Shown here: positions 36,103-46,159 of the stretch, piece after piece
How the letters are laid out: every line of letters begins with the position of its first letter
How positions within the stretch are numbered: the first letter of the stretch is position 1
Translations under genes and position numbers: made by a program
Notes under the pieces: generated by a model
Seen by the model: only the letters and a program-made list of their open reading frames with translations
Told to the model about the DNA's origin: nothing
Databases searched by the model: none
Source of the DNA: Chitinophagaceae bacterium
GTDB taxonomy: Bacteria > Bacteroidota > Bacteroidia > Chitinophagales > Chitinophagaceae
Direction: 5' to 3'
Assembly (NCBI GenBank): GCA_016720825.1
Contig: JADKJV010000002.1
Coordinates: 124,001-188,000, forward strand
Length of the DNA stretch: 64,000 bases

Positions 36103-37136
36103 GTAGCACCGAGGACACTTCTCACTATACTTATTCCCAATCATAAACCCAATAAGGATTTCATGTGTGCCGCGGCTGACTGTATTCAGCGCCGTGGTTG
36201 TAAAATCATAAGCATAGCTGGCGTTGAAAAGATTCTTTACGCTTAATCCTGCGAAGGCTGCGTAGCCATCCTGGTAACGGTAAGTCCCTCCTACCCAGAG
36301 ATGATCCTGGTACTGGATCTTGGTATTTATTTCTGGCTGGAAATTATTATTGGAAGAACCTTTTACGTATTTCAGCATCACAGATGGAATGACATTAAAA
36401 TTATCGCCGGCGGAAAAGCGGTATCCGGCAGTCAGGAAAAGATGCGGGATTAACCGGCCTTTATTCAGGATAGCGGCATCATCCACAAAACTGATTTTCT
36501 GGGGAATGATTTGTTGCGCAGAAAATCCGAGAAAGTAGTTCCGGGAATATAACCAGAGGCCAAAGCCAAGGTCGGGTCTGAGTTTGTTGAGTTCTGATGT
36601 GAGTGAAGAGCCTGTTGCAGGGTCAAAAGGATCGCCGCCACCGGTAAAATCATGCTTGGTACGGTCTACACTTACATTGGTAAATCCTGCAGAAAAACCG
36701 CCTGCCAGGTTGGTGGTAGCATTTAATCCCAGGTGATAGGCATACGTAGCATTTAACGTAAAGCGGTTGAAACTGCCGGTATGGTCATTTACGATCGTCA
36801 TGCCGATACCGTGGTGGGGATCAGCAGCTGTGTAATTCTGCCAGTATGATCGTCCCTGGGGTTTTCGCCGGGTACGGAGTATGAAGTTGCTGAAGTCCGG
36901 TAATCACTTTTCCCAATGGGTCCCTGGATAGAGAGATAGGTTGTTTTAGGCGCACCGTTCAAACCCACCCACTGGTCTCGGGAACTGATTTTCAGATCCA
37001 CATAATTATCAATTCCGGTAATCGCCGGATTGATAATATACGGGTTCAGGATATACTGCGTATAATGCGGGCGTTGCTGGGCAGCGCCGGCCAGGCAGAA
37101 TAAAAGTGATGGTATGATCCAGAATTTTTTACTCAT
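36100..37136 (-). CDS. PorP/SprF-family outer membrane protein (frameshifted)
   Basis: This family works with type IX secretion and is usually encoded next to its type B cargo. The N-terminal part (from 37136) has a signal peptide and AAQQRPHYTQYILNPYIINPA, the standard PorP/SprF start. The later part in the other frame has beta-barrel strands such as FNRFTLNATYAYHLGLNATTNL and ends ILIGFMIGNKYSEKCPRCY. A missing base in the GGGG run at 36858-36861 separates the two; the joined frame reads GENPQGRSYWQNYTAADPHHGIGM. Repaired length is about 345 residues. It ends 3 bases from the preceding cargo gene, so the two are one operon. Confidence 0.88.
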
Positions 37137-37139
37137 GGC

Positions 37140-40100
37140 TTAACGGATTACATCCACATAACCGGACATTATCTTCCTTCCGTTCTTGGGATCGACAATA
37201 TAATAATAGGTGCCCACAGGGGCAGGACTTCCATTAATAACACCATCCCAGGGCTTATCATATCCCACAGAATGATAAATACGCTGGCCATAGCGGTTGA
37301 AAATTTCAACCGTACAACCGGGATAGCTTTCGAGGTAATCAATGACCCATTTATCATGGATACCATCACCATTCGGACTGAAAATATTCGGGATTTTTGG
37401 TGCTTTCAGCACTTTGATAAATACCTGGTCGCTGGCTTTACAGCCTGCTTCACCGGTTACTTCCAGTGTATACGTGATATCCTCCACTCCTTTCACGATC
37501 GCATTTAAAATAGTATTGGTACTCAGGAAATACTGGTTGGGTGTCCAGAGGTATGTGGGATTGATCGCTGTGACTGCAGGGTCAAAAGTAATTTGTCCGC
37601 CTTCCAGCAGGAAACGGTCTGGTCCGAGGTCAACCGTTGGATATGGATTCACTTTTACCGTTGTGGTAAACGTGGTGCTCCGGCATCCGTTACTGTTGAA
37701 AATAAATAAGTCAACATTATATGTACCCGGCGTTGTATACGTATAAGAGAAGTTGGGGTTATTCCTCACATTGCCATCATTCAATACCCAGTTCCATTGG
37801 GTGATGGTTCCGTCCAGTGGGTTTGATGCATCCGTAAACTGTATAGCATCCCCGATACACACCAGTGTTTTATTGGTAGTAAAACGTGCCAGCGGTTGCG
37901 GGTGAATGGTAGTCAGGGCAATCGTTGTATCCCTGATACATCCGGCGCCACTGGTAACCTGCAGGTTAATATTGAAAGGCCCGGTGCCTGTATAAGTATG
38001 TGACGGGCTGAAGCCTGTTGAACTGTTTACCGTACCACTGGGAGGATCTCCAAAATCCCATACATAACTGAATGAAGCCTGTGTTCCGTCAGGAATGGAG
38101 GATGTATTGGCGAATGTAACGTTTGCATTGGGCAGGCAAACACTGGCCGGTAATGTGAAATCCGGACGTGGTACCGGATTTATTGTAACAGGAATTGTTT
38201 TCAGCACACTGTTACAGCCATTGCCTGTTTGAACAGTAAGTGTAACATTAAAGTTTCCGTAATAAGCAAATGTATGCGGGAATGGTGCCGGGGTGTTGCG
38301 CACCACAGGTGGTGTTGCATCCCCGAAATTCCAGGTCCATTGTGTAATCGTGCCTGCGGTTGAATTAGAGTTATCTGAAAATGTAAGAGCAGATTTTTCA
38401 CAAGCGGGGCTGCCGAAACTGAAATCAGCAACGGGTGGTTCGAGTACTCGAACAGTTTGCGTGGCACTGTCAGAACAACCTGCTGCAGTGGACGTGTAAC
38501 GGTATTTAATAGTATACGTACCGGGCCCAACTGCGCTGGGTGTAAATAATCCGGTTGCGTTAACGCCGGGTCCGGAGAAGAATACAGTTCCGGGAACTGC
38601 ACCGGTTTCAGTTGCCTGGATTAACTGATAAGGAGCCGCATCCAAACAAAGATCCGGAACGGGCAGGAACTGTACTTTAGGTGCTGCGTTTACTGTTATC
38701 GTCCTGAATTTGTCACTCACACAGGTTCCGCCTGAATAAGCGCGGTAACGGATGGTGAAATTGCGGGTGAGCGGTGCCTGGAAGTTCGGGTAAATATGTC
38801 TGTACACTTTTCCAGGTGCAGGGAAATCATCAGTATCAAAAACGCCGGGTGCGCCAACATTATCCCAGTAAATTTCAACTTTGGTTACTGAACCGAAATT
38901 GACGGTTGAAGCATCCTGTATGGAAACAGAATCATTTGCGCAATAACTGGCCGGGCTGAGCGGTGTAAAATCTGCAACCGGTATATCACCGTTAACAATA
39001 AATGGCACTGCCAGTGTGGAAGCGCATCCATTATTAGTAGTTACTGTAAGGGAAACTGTATAGTTACCGGTAGCTGTATAAGAGTGCTGTGGGTTCTGCA
39101 GTATAGAAACGTTATTAACACCGCTGCCGGGATCACCAAAGTCCCATGCCCATCCTGTAATTGTTCCGCCGGTTACTTTACTGGTATCAGTAAACTGTGC
39201 GTATGTATCGCTCAGGCAAACTTCAGGTAAAATAAATCCGGGTGCGGGTAAACGGCTGATCACCACGTTGGGATCTGTAAATGATTGGGTACAGCCTTTA
39301 TCAGTTGTCACTTGCAGACTGACACTATAAGTGCCCGGAGCAGCAAATGTATGGGTCGGGTTTTGCAGGGCTGATGTATTGTTGCCTCCACTGGCCGGGT
39401 CACCGAAATTCCAGGCCCAGGTATTTAATACGCCGGCATTGGCAGCAGAAAGATCATTGAAATTAATCACACGGGTTTCGCAAGTAGGCGCCGTAGCACT
39501 GAAATTCACAGTAGGCAGCGGATTCACGATCACCACTGCGGAACCAGTTTGTAACTGGGTACACATCAGTGTACTGACATATGATACACTGAACAGGTTA
39601 TAGGAAAATGTACCGGCCACATTTGTCGGAACAGGAATGGTAATACTGTTTCCAGACACCGTGGTTATCGTTTGGAAGCTGCCACCGTTTATATTATACG
39701 TAAATGTATAAGGCGCTGTTCCGTTCGCCCCGGTAAAAGTTACAGTTGGCGAAGGTGCATTCAGGCAAACTTCAGTAGTACCGCTGATTGAAGCTGTCGC
39801 CAAAGGATTAACAGTTATTGAAACACTCTGGGTCAGAGAAGTCTGGCTGCAAAGGTTCGCACTGCTTTCCTGCACACCAGTCAGGTGATAAACAAACGTA
39901 CCCGGAACACCAGTGGGTGCATTAATCGTTACAGTGTTACCCACTGTAGTGGATACTGTCTGCGGTAAGCCCCCATTAATATCATAAGTAAATGTATATG
40001 GGGCAACTCCGTTTGCACCGGTAAATGTAATGACAGGAGTAATTCCATTCTGACAGGTTAAAGAATTTCCTGTGATGGAAGCCGAAGGCAAAGGCGTTAC

Positions 40101-43100
40101 TGTAACGGTAGTTGTCCCGCTTTGCGGCTGGCTGCACAAACTGGCACTGCCGTCCTGAACACTTACGAGATTATAATTATACACCCCTGCTGTTGTGGTG
40201 GGTGCTGATACAGTTACACTATTACCTACAGTAGTAGTAACCGTTAATGGTGATCCGCCGTTTATATTATATGTGAAAGTATACGGTGGTAATCCTACAG
40301 CACCGGTAAAGGTTACAGAAGGTGATGGTGCATTGAGACAAACACTGACCGTACCACTGACAGAAGCAGTAGGTATGGCCCTTACAATAACCTGGTGTGA
40401 AGCGATATTAGTAACTGTAGCACAGCCGGCGGCGGATGTTACATTCAGTGTTACAGTATATGTTCCGGGTGCAGAGAAATTATGTGATGGATTCTGCAAT
40501 GTGGATGTGTTATTGACACCGCTGGCAGGATCACCAAAATTCCATGACCATCCATTGACTGTTGAGCCAGCAGCTAAACTGGCATCGGTAAAGTTGACCG
40601 CATTTCCCATACAGGTTTCCGGCGCACTGCTGAATACAGCTTGCGGCTCGGCATACACAGTTGTAAGCTGTTTAACTTTCGTATTGGTACAACCAAAGCT
40701 GCTGGTGGTTGTCAGTGTTACAGTAAACGGTCCTGCAGCAGCATAAATATGCAGTGGGTTTTGCGTTGCAGAAACACCTAAATCGCCAAAATCCCAGCTC
40801 CAGGTAGTGATTGACTCACCTGCACCGGGAATAGTCGAGAGATCATTAAACTGGGCGTTACCTGCAGGCAGGCAGACATTCGGTAATGAGAAATCAGTTA
40901 CCGGTGTGTTTCTTATCGTAACAGTTGTGGAATAAACCTGGCTTTGGCAACCCGATGTGGTTTGAACTTTTAAGGTTACTGTATATGTTCCCGGGGCACT
41001 GAATATGTGTGTGGGATTCTGTATAGCTGAAGTATTATTTACACCACTGGCAGGGTCTCCAAAATTCCATGTCCAAAAAGTGATGGGTGAAACGCCAGGA
41101 ACAGTTGATAAATCTGTAAATGGCACTGCTGTCCCGACACAATAAGGTGCAGCGGTAGAAAAATTAGCTGTAGGCGGATCGGTAACTGTTACAGGATGAG
41201 TGATGGTATCCGATAAACAACCAACATCCGTGATCAGTGCATAGCGTACATTATAGGTATTGGGTGCTGCATAAAGATGCGTCGGGTTATTGATCGCACT
41301 GTAAATCAGGTCACCAAAATCCCAGTAGCGGTTTATAACAGGCCGTCCGCCGGTTGTGGAATTATCTGTAAAAGTGACAATATCTGTAACACAACCGTTA
41401 TTGGTGAAATTAAAATCTGCTACGGGCGGGTCGAATACCTGAAGATCATAATCAATTTCCTGTTCACCACCACAACCATCGGGAGTGGGATTAGTGGCAA
41501 TTACTTTAATAGGATATGTACCTGCAGTATTAATTGTATAAGGCAGGGGCAATGTATAGATGTAAAGGGTTTTACCGTTTACAATTACGGTACCTGTTGG
41601 GGTTGGTGGCGGTGGCCCGAGGGTTACATCTGCAATACCCATGGCATTCAGCGTTGGCCCGAAAATCCACTGGATTTGGGTTGGCTGATACGGGAAGGTC
41701 ATTGAAAAATAAAACGGTGTACTCTTACAGGTTGCCGGGAAATTCACCGTGGCATATTGGTTCTGCACAGTTACATACTGGTAGATATCCTTGATATTCG
41801 TTCCGGCATTATACCCATAAGATTCAGCACCTCCATATCCGTAAGCAATGGCATTGAAACTGGAATCAGAAGTTACTACGTGTGATATACCGGTATTCGT
41901 CGTAGGGCTTCCTGTTACACTGCTCACATTAATCCTGGCATAAGAATAATTGGGATCCTGCGGGTGTAGTATAAAACTGGCTGGCGGAACTGCTACCCCA
42001 TCCAGTTTGAATGAACTGATCGCCGTACCGGTATTTGGAATTACGACATTAATATAGTGCTTGCCGGTATTGATCTGGAACCGGGCGCTGGCATTCCACA
42101 AAACTTTATTGATACTCTGTTCAACCGGACTCAAATAGATTACTTCAGGGTCGCCATCACCATTGGTACCTCCCGGACAACCGGAACCGCCCTGTGAAGG
42201 GAAATACTGGGCTACCAGGATCGGGTTATTGGCTTCAATTAACTGAGGCGCCTGGGTAGCAGGTATCTCATAATAAAAGTTACCAACCAGTGGTAAAGCA
42301 GTAGGTACACCATTAATCGTTACAACTGTAGCGGGATCAGAAACACATACCCTGTAATAAGTCGACATCGTGGCAGAGTTGGTATTTCCGCTACTTACAT
42401 TATAGCTGACAATAGGTGTTGTCAGGTATTTTTTACCCCAGGCTGCTTTGGGCACAGCCTGCGACATATAGTTATCTGATGAAGGAGCCGAACCATTACA
42501 GGAGATGGCAATCCTGCCACTTCCGGAATAAACGGCGATCCTTTTGCACTGGCCCCCGGGGCCACTGACGCTTTTAACCAGCGAGCCTGTCAGGTCTACC
42601 CCGGTCGTTACTGCACCTCCGTTGGTAAACTGGCCCATTACATTGTACACCTGTCCCTGCGTAAGCGTTACCTGGAAAGTAACCCCGGCAGCATGGTTAA
42701 TTGTTGCTGCAGAAGGTGTGATTTCTACAGTTGTTGTACCCGGGTCTGCTGCCACCACATAAAACCAGCAGTTTGCGGAATTGCTGTTTGAGCTGTTTTT
42801 AAAATTGACCGAATAATATTCTTTACCGAGCGTATTTGTAGGGTATAAAATGGAGGCACCGGAAACGCTGGAGTTGTAAATGTGGGCATAAGCAACAACA
42901 GGCTTGTCACTGGTAATATGTATCCCCTTGTTCTCCGGGGCAACCGACTCAGCCAGTAAGCGGGCATCGGTGGCACCTGCTTTGGGCATGGGGTTGGATG
43001 CTACAACCGTACCAGCGGGAACCGTGTAAGTAGCTGCATATCCTAATCCGGGAATTTCCACTGTAACACTCGCTGTCTGTTCAGCAGCGAAATAAAGCAC

Positions 43101-43250
43101 CATGTCCTGGGCGTTATTTCCCACCATCACCTGGTGGTAACCATAAGCCACCCAAAAGTCCTTCCCTTTATTTGAGAAGTCCTGGGCAATAGTTTCCATC
43201 CCAGCCGTGCTGAAAATAGCAAGGGTACAAAGCAGGTAAAGTTTTTTCAT
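37140..43250 (-). CDS. Giant PKD-repeat surface protein with IgGFc-binding-like N-terminus and T9SS type B sorting domain
   Basis: A protein of about 2036 residues. The signal peptide starts at 43250 (MKKLYLLCTLAIFSTAG). The first about 450 residues (FSNKGKDFWVAYGYHQVM, NKGIHITSDKPVVAYAHIYN) resemble the IgGFc-binding N-terminal domain. About ten PKD-type domains follow with WNFGDPASG and NPTHxFxAPGTYTV cores, interrupted by three similar modules of about 75 residues (PYTFTYNINGG). The end, IPNIFSPNGDGIHDKW...MSGYVDVIR, is the gliding-motility type B sorting domain. It is probably secreted by the type IX system and attached to the surface via the PorP encoded 3 bases downstream. Likely role: adhesion or motility; the ligand is unknown. 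Confidence 0.92.
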   Translation of the reverse strand: MKKLYLLCTLAIFSTAGMETIAQDFSNKGKDFWVAYGYHQVMVGNNAQDMVLYFAAEQTASVTVEIPGLGYAATYTVPAGTVVASNPMPKAGATDARLLAESVAPENKGIHITSDKPVVAYAHIYNSSVSGASILYPTNTLGKEYYSVNFKNSSNSNSANCWFYVVAADPGTTTVEITPSAATINHAAGVTFQVTLTQGQVYNVMGQFTNGGAVTTGVDLTGSLVKSVSGPGGQCKRIAVYSGSGRIAISCNGSAPSSDNYMSQAVPKAAWGKKYLTTPIVSYNVSSGNTNSATMSTYYRVCVSDPATVVTINGVPTALPLVGNFYYEIPATQAPQLIEANNPILVAQYFPSQGGSGCPGGTNGDGDPEVIYLSPVEQSINKVLWNASARFQINTGKHYINVVIPNTGTAISSFKLDGVAVPPASFILHPQDPNYSYARINVSSVTGSPTTNTGISHVVTSDSSFNAIAYGYGGAESYGYNAGTNIKDIYQYVTVQNQYATVNFPATCKSTPFYFSMTFPYQPTQIQWIFGPTLNAMGIADVTLGPPPPTPTGTVIVNGKTLYIYTLPLPYTINTAGTYPIKVIATNPTPDGCGGEQEIDYDLQVFDPPVADFNFTNNGCVTDIVTFTDNSTTGGRPVINRYWDFGDLIYSAINNPTHLYAAPNTYNVRYALITDVGCLSDTITHPVTVTDPPTANFSTAAPYCVGTAVPFTDLSTVPGVSPITFWTWNFGDPASGVNNTSAIQNPTHIFSAPGTYTVTLKVQTTSGCQSQVYSTTVTIRNTPVTDFSLPNVCLPAGNAQFNDLSTIPGAGESITTWSWDFGDLGVSATQNPLHIYAAAGPFTVTLTTTSSFGCTNTKVKQLTTVYAEPQAVFSSAPETCMGNAVNFTDASLAAGSTVNGWSWNFGDPASGVNNTSTLQNPSHNFSAPGTYTVTLNVTSAAGCATVTNIASHQVIVRAIPTASVSGTVSVCLNAPSPSVTFTGAVGLPPYTFTYNINGGSPLTVTTTVGNSVTVSAPTTTAGVYNYNLVSVQDGSASLCSQPQSGTTTVTVTPLPSASITGNSLTCQNGITPVITFTGANGVAPYTFTYDINGGLPQTVSTTVGNTVTINAPTGVPGTFVYHLTGVQESSANLCSQTSLTQSVSITVNPLATASISGTTEVCLNAPSPTVTFTGANGTAPYTFTYNINGGSFQTITTVSGNSITIPVPTNVAGTFSYNLFSVSYVSTLMCTQLQTGSAVVIVNPLPTVNFSATAPTCETRVINFNDLSAANAGVLNTWAWNFGDPASGGNNTSALQNPTHTFAAPGTYSVSLQVTTDKGCTQSFTDPNVVISRLPAPGFILPEVCLSDTYAQFTDTSKVTGGTITGWAWDFGDPGSGVNNVSILQNPQHSYTATGNYTVSLTVTTNNGCASTLAVPFIVNGDIPVADFTPLSPASYCANDSVSIQDASTVNFGSVTKVEIYWDNVGAPGVFDTDDFPAPGKVYRHIYPNFQAPLTRNFTIRYRAYSGGTCVSDKFRTITVNAAPKVQFLPVPDLCLDAAPYQLIQATETGAVPGTVFFSGPGVNATGLFTPSAVGPGTYTIKYRYTSTAAGCSDSATQTVRVLEPPVADFSFGSPACEKSALTFSDNSNSTAGTITQWTWNFGDATPPVVRNTPAPFPHTFAYYGNFNVTLTVQTGNGCNSVLKTIPVTINPVPRPDFTLPASVCLPNANVTFANTSSIPDGTQASFSYVWDFGDPPSGTVNSSTGFSPSHTYTGTGPFNINLQVTSGAGCIRDTTIALTTIHPQPLARFTTNKTLVCIGDAIQFTDASNPLDGTITQWNWVLNDGNVRNNPNFSYTYTTPGTYNVDLFIFNSNGCRSTTFTTTVKVNPYPTVDLGPDRFLLEGGQITFDPAVTAINPTYLWTPNQYFLSTNTILNAIVKGVEDITYTLEVTGEAGCKASDQVFIKVLKAPKIPNIFSPNGDGIHDKWVIDYLESYPGCTVEIFNRYGQRIYHSVGYDKPWDGVINGSPAPVGTYYYIVDPKNGRKIMSGYVDVIR

Positions 43251-43329
43251 ATGTAGTCCAAATCCGAGCCCTGAAATTGAGGCAACGCAATATAACAAAT
43301 TGGCTTTAAAAAACACCTTGCCAACCCCG

Positions 43330-43337
43330 CAAAAATA
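43330..43337 (-). promoter_or_regulatory. TAnnTTTG promoter box for the PKD protein operon
   Basis: TATTTTTG on the minus strand; a predicted leader of about 74 bases precedes the start at 43250. An in-frame ATG at 43433 lies upstream of this box and is rejected as the start. Confidence 0.55.
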
Positions 43338-43440
43338 TCCAACAGGCCATTGTTGAAAACCTTGATAATGACTGGTTAACCGATTTCCGGTCAAATTAAA
43401 TCCGGGCGGTTTTCGCCAGACAATGACGTTCAAAATCCCC

Positions 43441-43790
43441 GATGTGATACTTTATGATTCATTTTTTGCTAAGATTATTGATGGATGCCAGCATTTCAAT
43501 TAAGCATATTAATATATACGTTCATTCATTAAACATGAATATTGAAATAAGCCACATATTATATTGAATATCTGATTATTGAGCGCTGATAATTTTATTT
43601 GTTTAAGCAGACACGGTACCCTTACACTTTCAGTCTATATTTAGTCATTTATCATTATGTATATATTCAGATAAAGACTATAATATATTTAATATCTGTA
43701 TTTTAGATAGATTTTATCTTAACTAATATATTTCGCACATAAATATTCAGTTTTTATTGATTAATTACTACATATTTTAGTAGAATAATG
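43441..43790. other. Long AT-rich non-coding stretch
   Basis: About 350 bases of strikingly AT-rich sequence with many TATAT and AATAT steps, between the promoter of the PKD operon and the LEA lipoprotein. No reading frame of note and no heptamer period. It may contain regulatory sites for one or both divergent genes. Confidence 0.6.
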
Positions 43791-43873
43791 CCCGATTTTC
43801 AGGACCCTTTCTCCCAAAATTCCCATAATTATGAACTATGGTTTTCCGGGCATACCAGTTTCCCTTATTTTGC

Positions 43874-44344
43874 ATGATGACTCCCACCCTCCCCCGGATT
43901 CTTATATTTTTTGGTATGTCAGGCCTGCTGGCCTGCGCCCCGCTCCGGGAACCGGAATTCAGGTCGATCGACAATTTCAAGGTCCAGAAATTTGGATTTG
44001 AGGAGTCCAGCCTCACCCTGAGCCTGAACTATTATAACCCCAATAAATCAGGGATGAAGCTGAAAAACGCGGAAGGTGACGCCTGGGCTGATGACCAGTT
44101 TCTGGGACATTTTATTATCGACACCCTGGTTACCATTCCCCCAAAAGGCAATTTTGAGATCCCCCTGAAAATGCAGGTTTCCACCGGCGCCATGTTAAAG
44201 ACCTCCCTCCTTTCTTTAGGAAACAATGAGATTACTTTCCGGATTGACGGAAAAGCCAAAGTGGGCAAAGGGAATTTGTTTATCCGGTATCCGATACGGT
44301 ATACGGGAAAGCATCGGCTAAGTGAAGTTATGAGCAGTCGTTAG
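43874..44344 (+). CDS. LEA type 2 family lipoprotein
   Basis: A 156-residue protein with a lipoprotein signal peptide ending GLLAC and a WHy/LEA-2 beta-sandwich domain: GFEESSLTLSLNYYNPNKSGMKLKNAEGD is the typical core, followed by TIPPKGNFEIPLKMQVS. Such domains in bacterial lipoproteins are of unknown role, possibly stress-related. The start may be 43874 or 43877; an ATG at 43838 is possible but adds no signal-peptide character. The gene ends with TAG, which is also the first triplet of a tandem TAGTCNN-type array. Confidence 0.85.
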   Translation: MMTPTLPRILIFFGMSGLLACAPLREPEFRSIDNFKVQKFGFEESSLTLSLNYYNPNKSGMKLKNAEGDAWADDQFLGHFIIDTLVTIPPKGNFEIPLKMQVSTGAMLKTSLLSLGNNEITFRIDGKAKVGKGNLFIRYPIRYTGKHRLSEVMSSR

Positions 44345-44429
44345 ACTCTAGTCTTTAGTCGTTAGTCAATACATTGAATTCCCGGTTAACGGACGTGACT
44401 AATGACTAGCGACTAAAGACTAATGACTA
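44342..44429. repeat. Facing TAGTCNN heptamer arrays joined to both stop codons
   Basis: From the LEA stop: TAGACTC, TAGTCTT, TAGTCGT and so on (44342-44369). From the HMA stop on the minus strand: TAGTCAT, TAGTCTT, TAGTCGC, TAGTCAT, TAGTCAC (44429-44395). Both genes end in TAG that aligns with TAG in the unit. The two arrays are reverse complements and can pair around about 25 bases. Confidence 0.9.
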
Positions 44430-44816
44430 TTGAGCAGGTGGTGGTACAGGCACTTTCGGCTTCGGATGTCCTCCCCCGTCTTCAAATTTTTTGCATGATT
44501 TAGGCAGGCGAGTGTAGGCATCTGGAGTGGCCAGAACATCATCGGCATCATAGCCGCAATTTGCAAGTGCGGTCTTGATTTCTTCAATATTTATACGGTC
44601 AGTGGCAAATTTGACCTTGGTTTCTCCTTTCCGGTAATTCACCAGCACTTCCGTTACACCATCATATCTTTTCAGATAACCTTCAATACGGGTTTTACAA
44701 ACTTCACAAAGCGCATTCGGGGTTTTGATAACTGCTGTCTGGATGGGTTTTACCTGAGCCTGTCCGTTCATCATCATGCCCAGGCAGGCAATAGCTGCGA
44801 AAAGGAATTGTTTCAT
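44427..44816 (-). CDS. Exported heavy-metal-associated (HMA) domain protein
   Basis: A 129-residue protein: signal peptide (MKQFLFAAIACLGMMMNGQAQ), then an HMA/ferredoxin-like domain with the metal-binding CxxC in NALCEVCKTRIEGYLKRYDG and the usual pattern KVKFATDRINIEEIKTALANCGYDAD. A short tail rich in Gly, His and Pro follows (DGGGHPKPKVPVPPP). It probably binds copper or a similar metal in the periplasm. A weak promoter match (TATCTTTA) lies just upstream. The gene stands alone; no transporter is adjacent. Confidence 0.9.
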   Translation of the reverse strand: MKQFLFAAIACLGMMMNGQAQVKPIQTAVIKTPNALCEVCKTRIEGYLKRYDGVTEVLVNYRKGETKVKFATDRINIEEIKTALANCGYDADDVLATPDAYTRLPKSCKKFEDGGGHPKPKVPVPPPAQ

Positions 44817-44841
44817 ACAGGAAGATTATACTTTAAAGATA

Positions 44842-45473
44842 CTATTCACCCGTCCACTGTGCAGGGTCATCCCGCCATTTTAACAAAACTGACTGCTGTT
44901 CGGCTGTAACGATCCCTTTTTCAACGGCCAGGTCAATGAGCACCGGGTAATTGGTCAGGGACTGATAGCTCAGGTTGGCTTTTTCAAAGGCTTCTGCAGC
45001 AACCGGAAAGTCATAAGTGAAAATGGAGACCATTCCCGACACCTCAAGCCCTGGGCTTTCAGCACATCCACAACCTGCAGACTGCTTTTGCCGGTAGAAA
45101 CCAGGTCTTCTATGACAACTGTTTTTTTACCCGGTTCATAATACCCTTCAATCTGGTTACCCAGTCCGTGTTCTTTGGGTTTCGGCCTGACGTATACATA
45201 GGGCAGTTTCAGCTGGTCAGCCACCATAGCTCCCCACGCAATGCCGGCTGTGGCTACGCCTGCCAGCAATTCAGCATCCGGGAATTTTGTATACACCAGG
45301 TTACAGAGTTCTGATTTGATGAAATCCCGGATAAAAGGAAAGGACAACACCTTCCGGTTATCACAATAGATTGGGCTCTTCCATCCGCTGGCCCAGGTAA
45401 ATGGCTGAGCGGGATTTAACCGAACTGCATTAACTTGAAGAAGTTTTTCGGCAACTGCTTTGGCATCCGTCAT
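44842..45473 (-). CDS. pyrE: Orotate phosphoribosyltransferase (frameshifted)
   Basis: This enzyme converts orotate and PRPP to OMP in pyrimidine synthesis. The first part has FTWASGWKSPIYCDNRKVLSF, AGVATAGIAWGAMVAD, RPKPKEHGLGNQIEGYYEPG and the PRPP loop TVVIEDLVSTGKSSLQVVDVL. The second part, in another frame, reads VSGMVSIFTYDFPVAAEAF and ends RDDPAQWTGE. One base is missing near 45044-45053; a C or T there restores KAQGLEVSGM. The gene is usually essential without uracil, so an error is the simplest explanation. Length after repair, about 210 residues, is normal. TAATTTCG, 4 bases before the ATG, is one mismatch from the promoter box. Confidence 0.9.
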
Positions 45474-45532
45474 GATGCGAAATTAATCAAATCAGGCTTT
45501 CCGGCAGGCGCTGAATCCTGAATGCACGCTAT

Positions 45533-46159
45533 ATGTTTATAAAAATATATTTCGGCGAAAAGCCGCTCTTCCTCTGCGACAGTATTGATGAAACACTGGA
45601 GCCCTATATCCACCACGACGATGGTGTTTTTATTGATGAACTGGATTCACACACTGTCAAAACCATGATCCATGAAATGGAAGAGCCTGCTGTACATGCG
45701 GGTGTATTTTTCCATACTGACCTGGCAAAACTCCAGAAGGAATTCTTTAAAAAATTCACACTCATAAAGGCCGGTGGCGGACTGGTTGTAAACGAAAAAC
45801 AGGAAATACTCCTCATATTCAGGAGGGGTAAATGGGATATGCCCAAAGGGAAACTGGATGATCATGAAACCATTGAACAATGCTCCATAAGGGAAGTACA
45901 GGAAGAAACAGGTTTACAGAATGTCCAGTTGGATGAGGCGCTCACCATCACCTATCACACCTACCACGAAGGATCAAAATTCATTCTCAAGGAATCGCAT
46001 TGGTATACCATGCATGTGAGCGGCCAACAGCAACTCGAACCACAAAAAGAAGAAGGGATTGACCAGGTGATCTGGGTATCTAAAGAAGAGCTGGCTGATT
46101 ACCGGGATAAAGTTTTCCCTTCGGTTGCCGGCGTGATAGAAAAATACCTGGCGTTATAA
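45533..46159 (+). CDS. NUDIX hydrolase
   Basis: A 208-residue protein with a NUDIX domain in its middle: the box GKLDDHETIEQCSIREVQEE (then TGL) fits GX5EX7REUXEEXGU exactly, preceded by GGGLVVNEKQEILLIFRRGKWDMPKG. The first about 65 residues form an additional N-terminal part rich in Asp and His. The family hydrolyses nucleoside diphosphates linked to another group; the substrate is not evident. It is transcribed divergently from pyrE with 59 bases between them. The 3' end overlaps the convergent thioesterase gene by 6 bases. Confidence 0.9.
   Translation: MFIKIYFGEKPLFLCDSIDETLEPYIHHDDGVFIDELDSHTVKTMIHEMEEPAVHAGVFFHTDLAKLQKEFFKKFTLIKAGGGLVVNEKQEILLIFRRGKWDMPKGKLDDHETIEQCSIREVQEETGLQNVQLDEALTITYHTYHEGSKFILKESHWYTMHVSGQQQLEPQKEEGIDQVIWVSKEELADYRDKVFPSVAGVIEKYLAL

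Noticed and set aside
36798..37136. Two separate small genes in place of porP
   Set aside because: The N-terminal and C-terminal halves of one PorP/SprF family protein join by one base at 36858-36861.
43251..43433. Extended N-terminus of the PKD protein
   Set aside because: The added 61 residues are not signal-like, and a promoter box at 43330-43337 lies within; the signal peptide starts at 43250.
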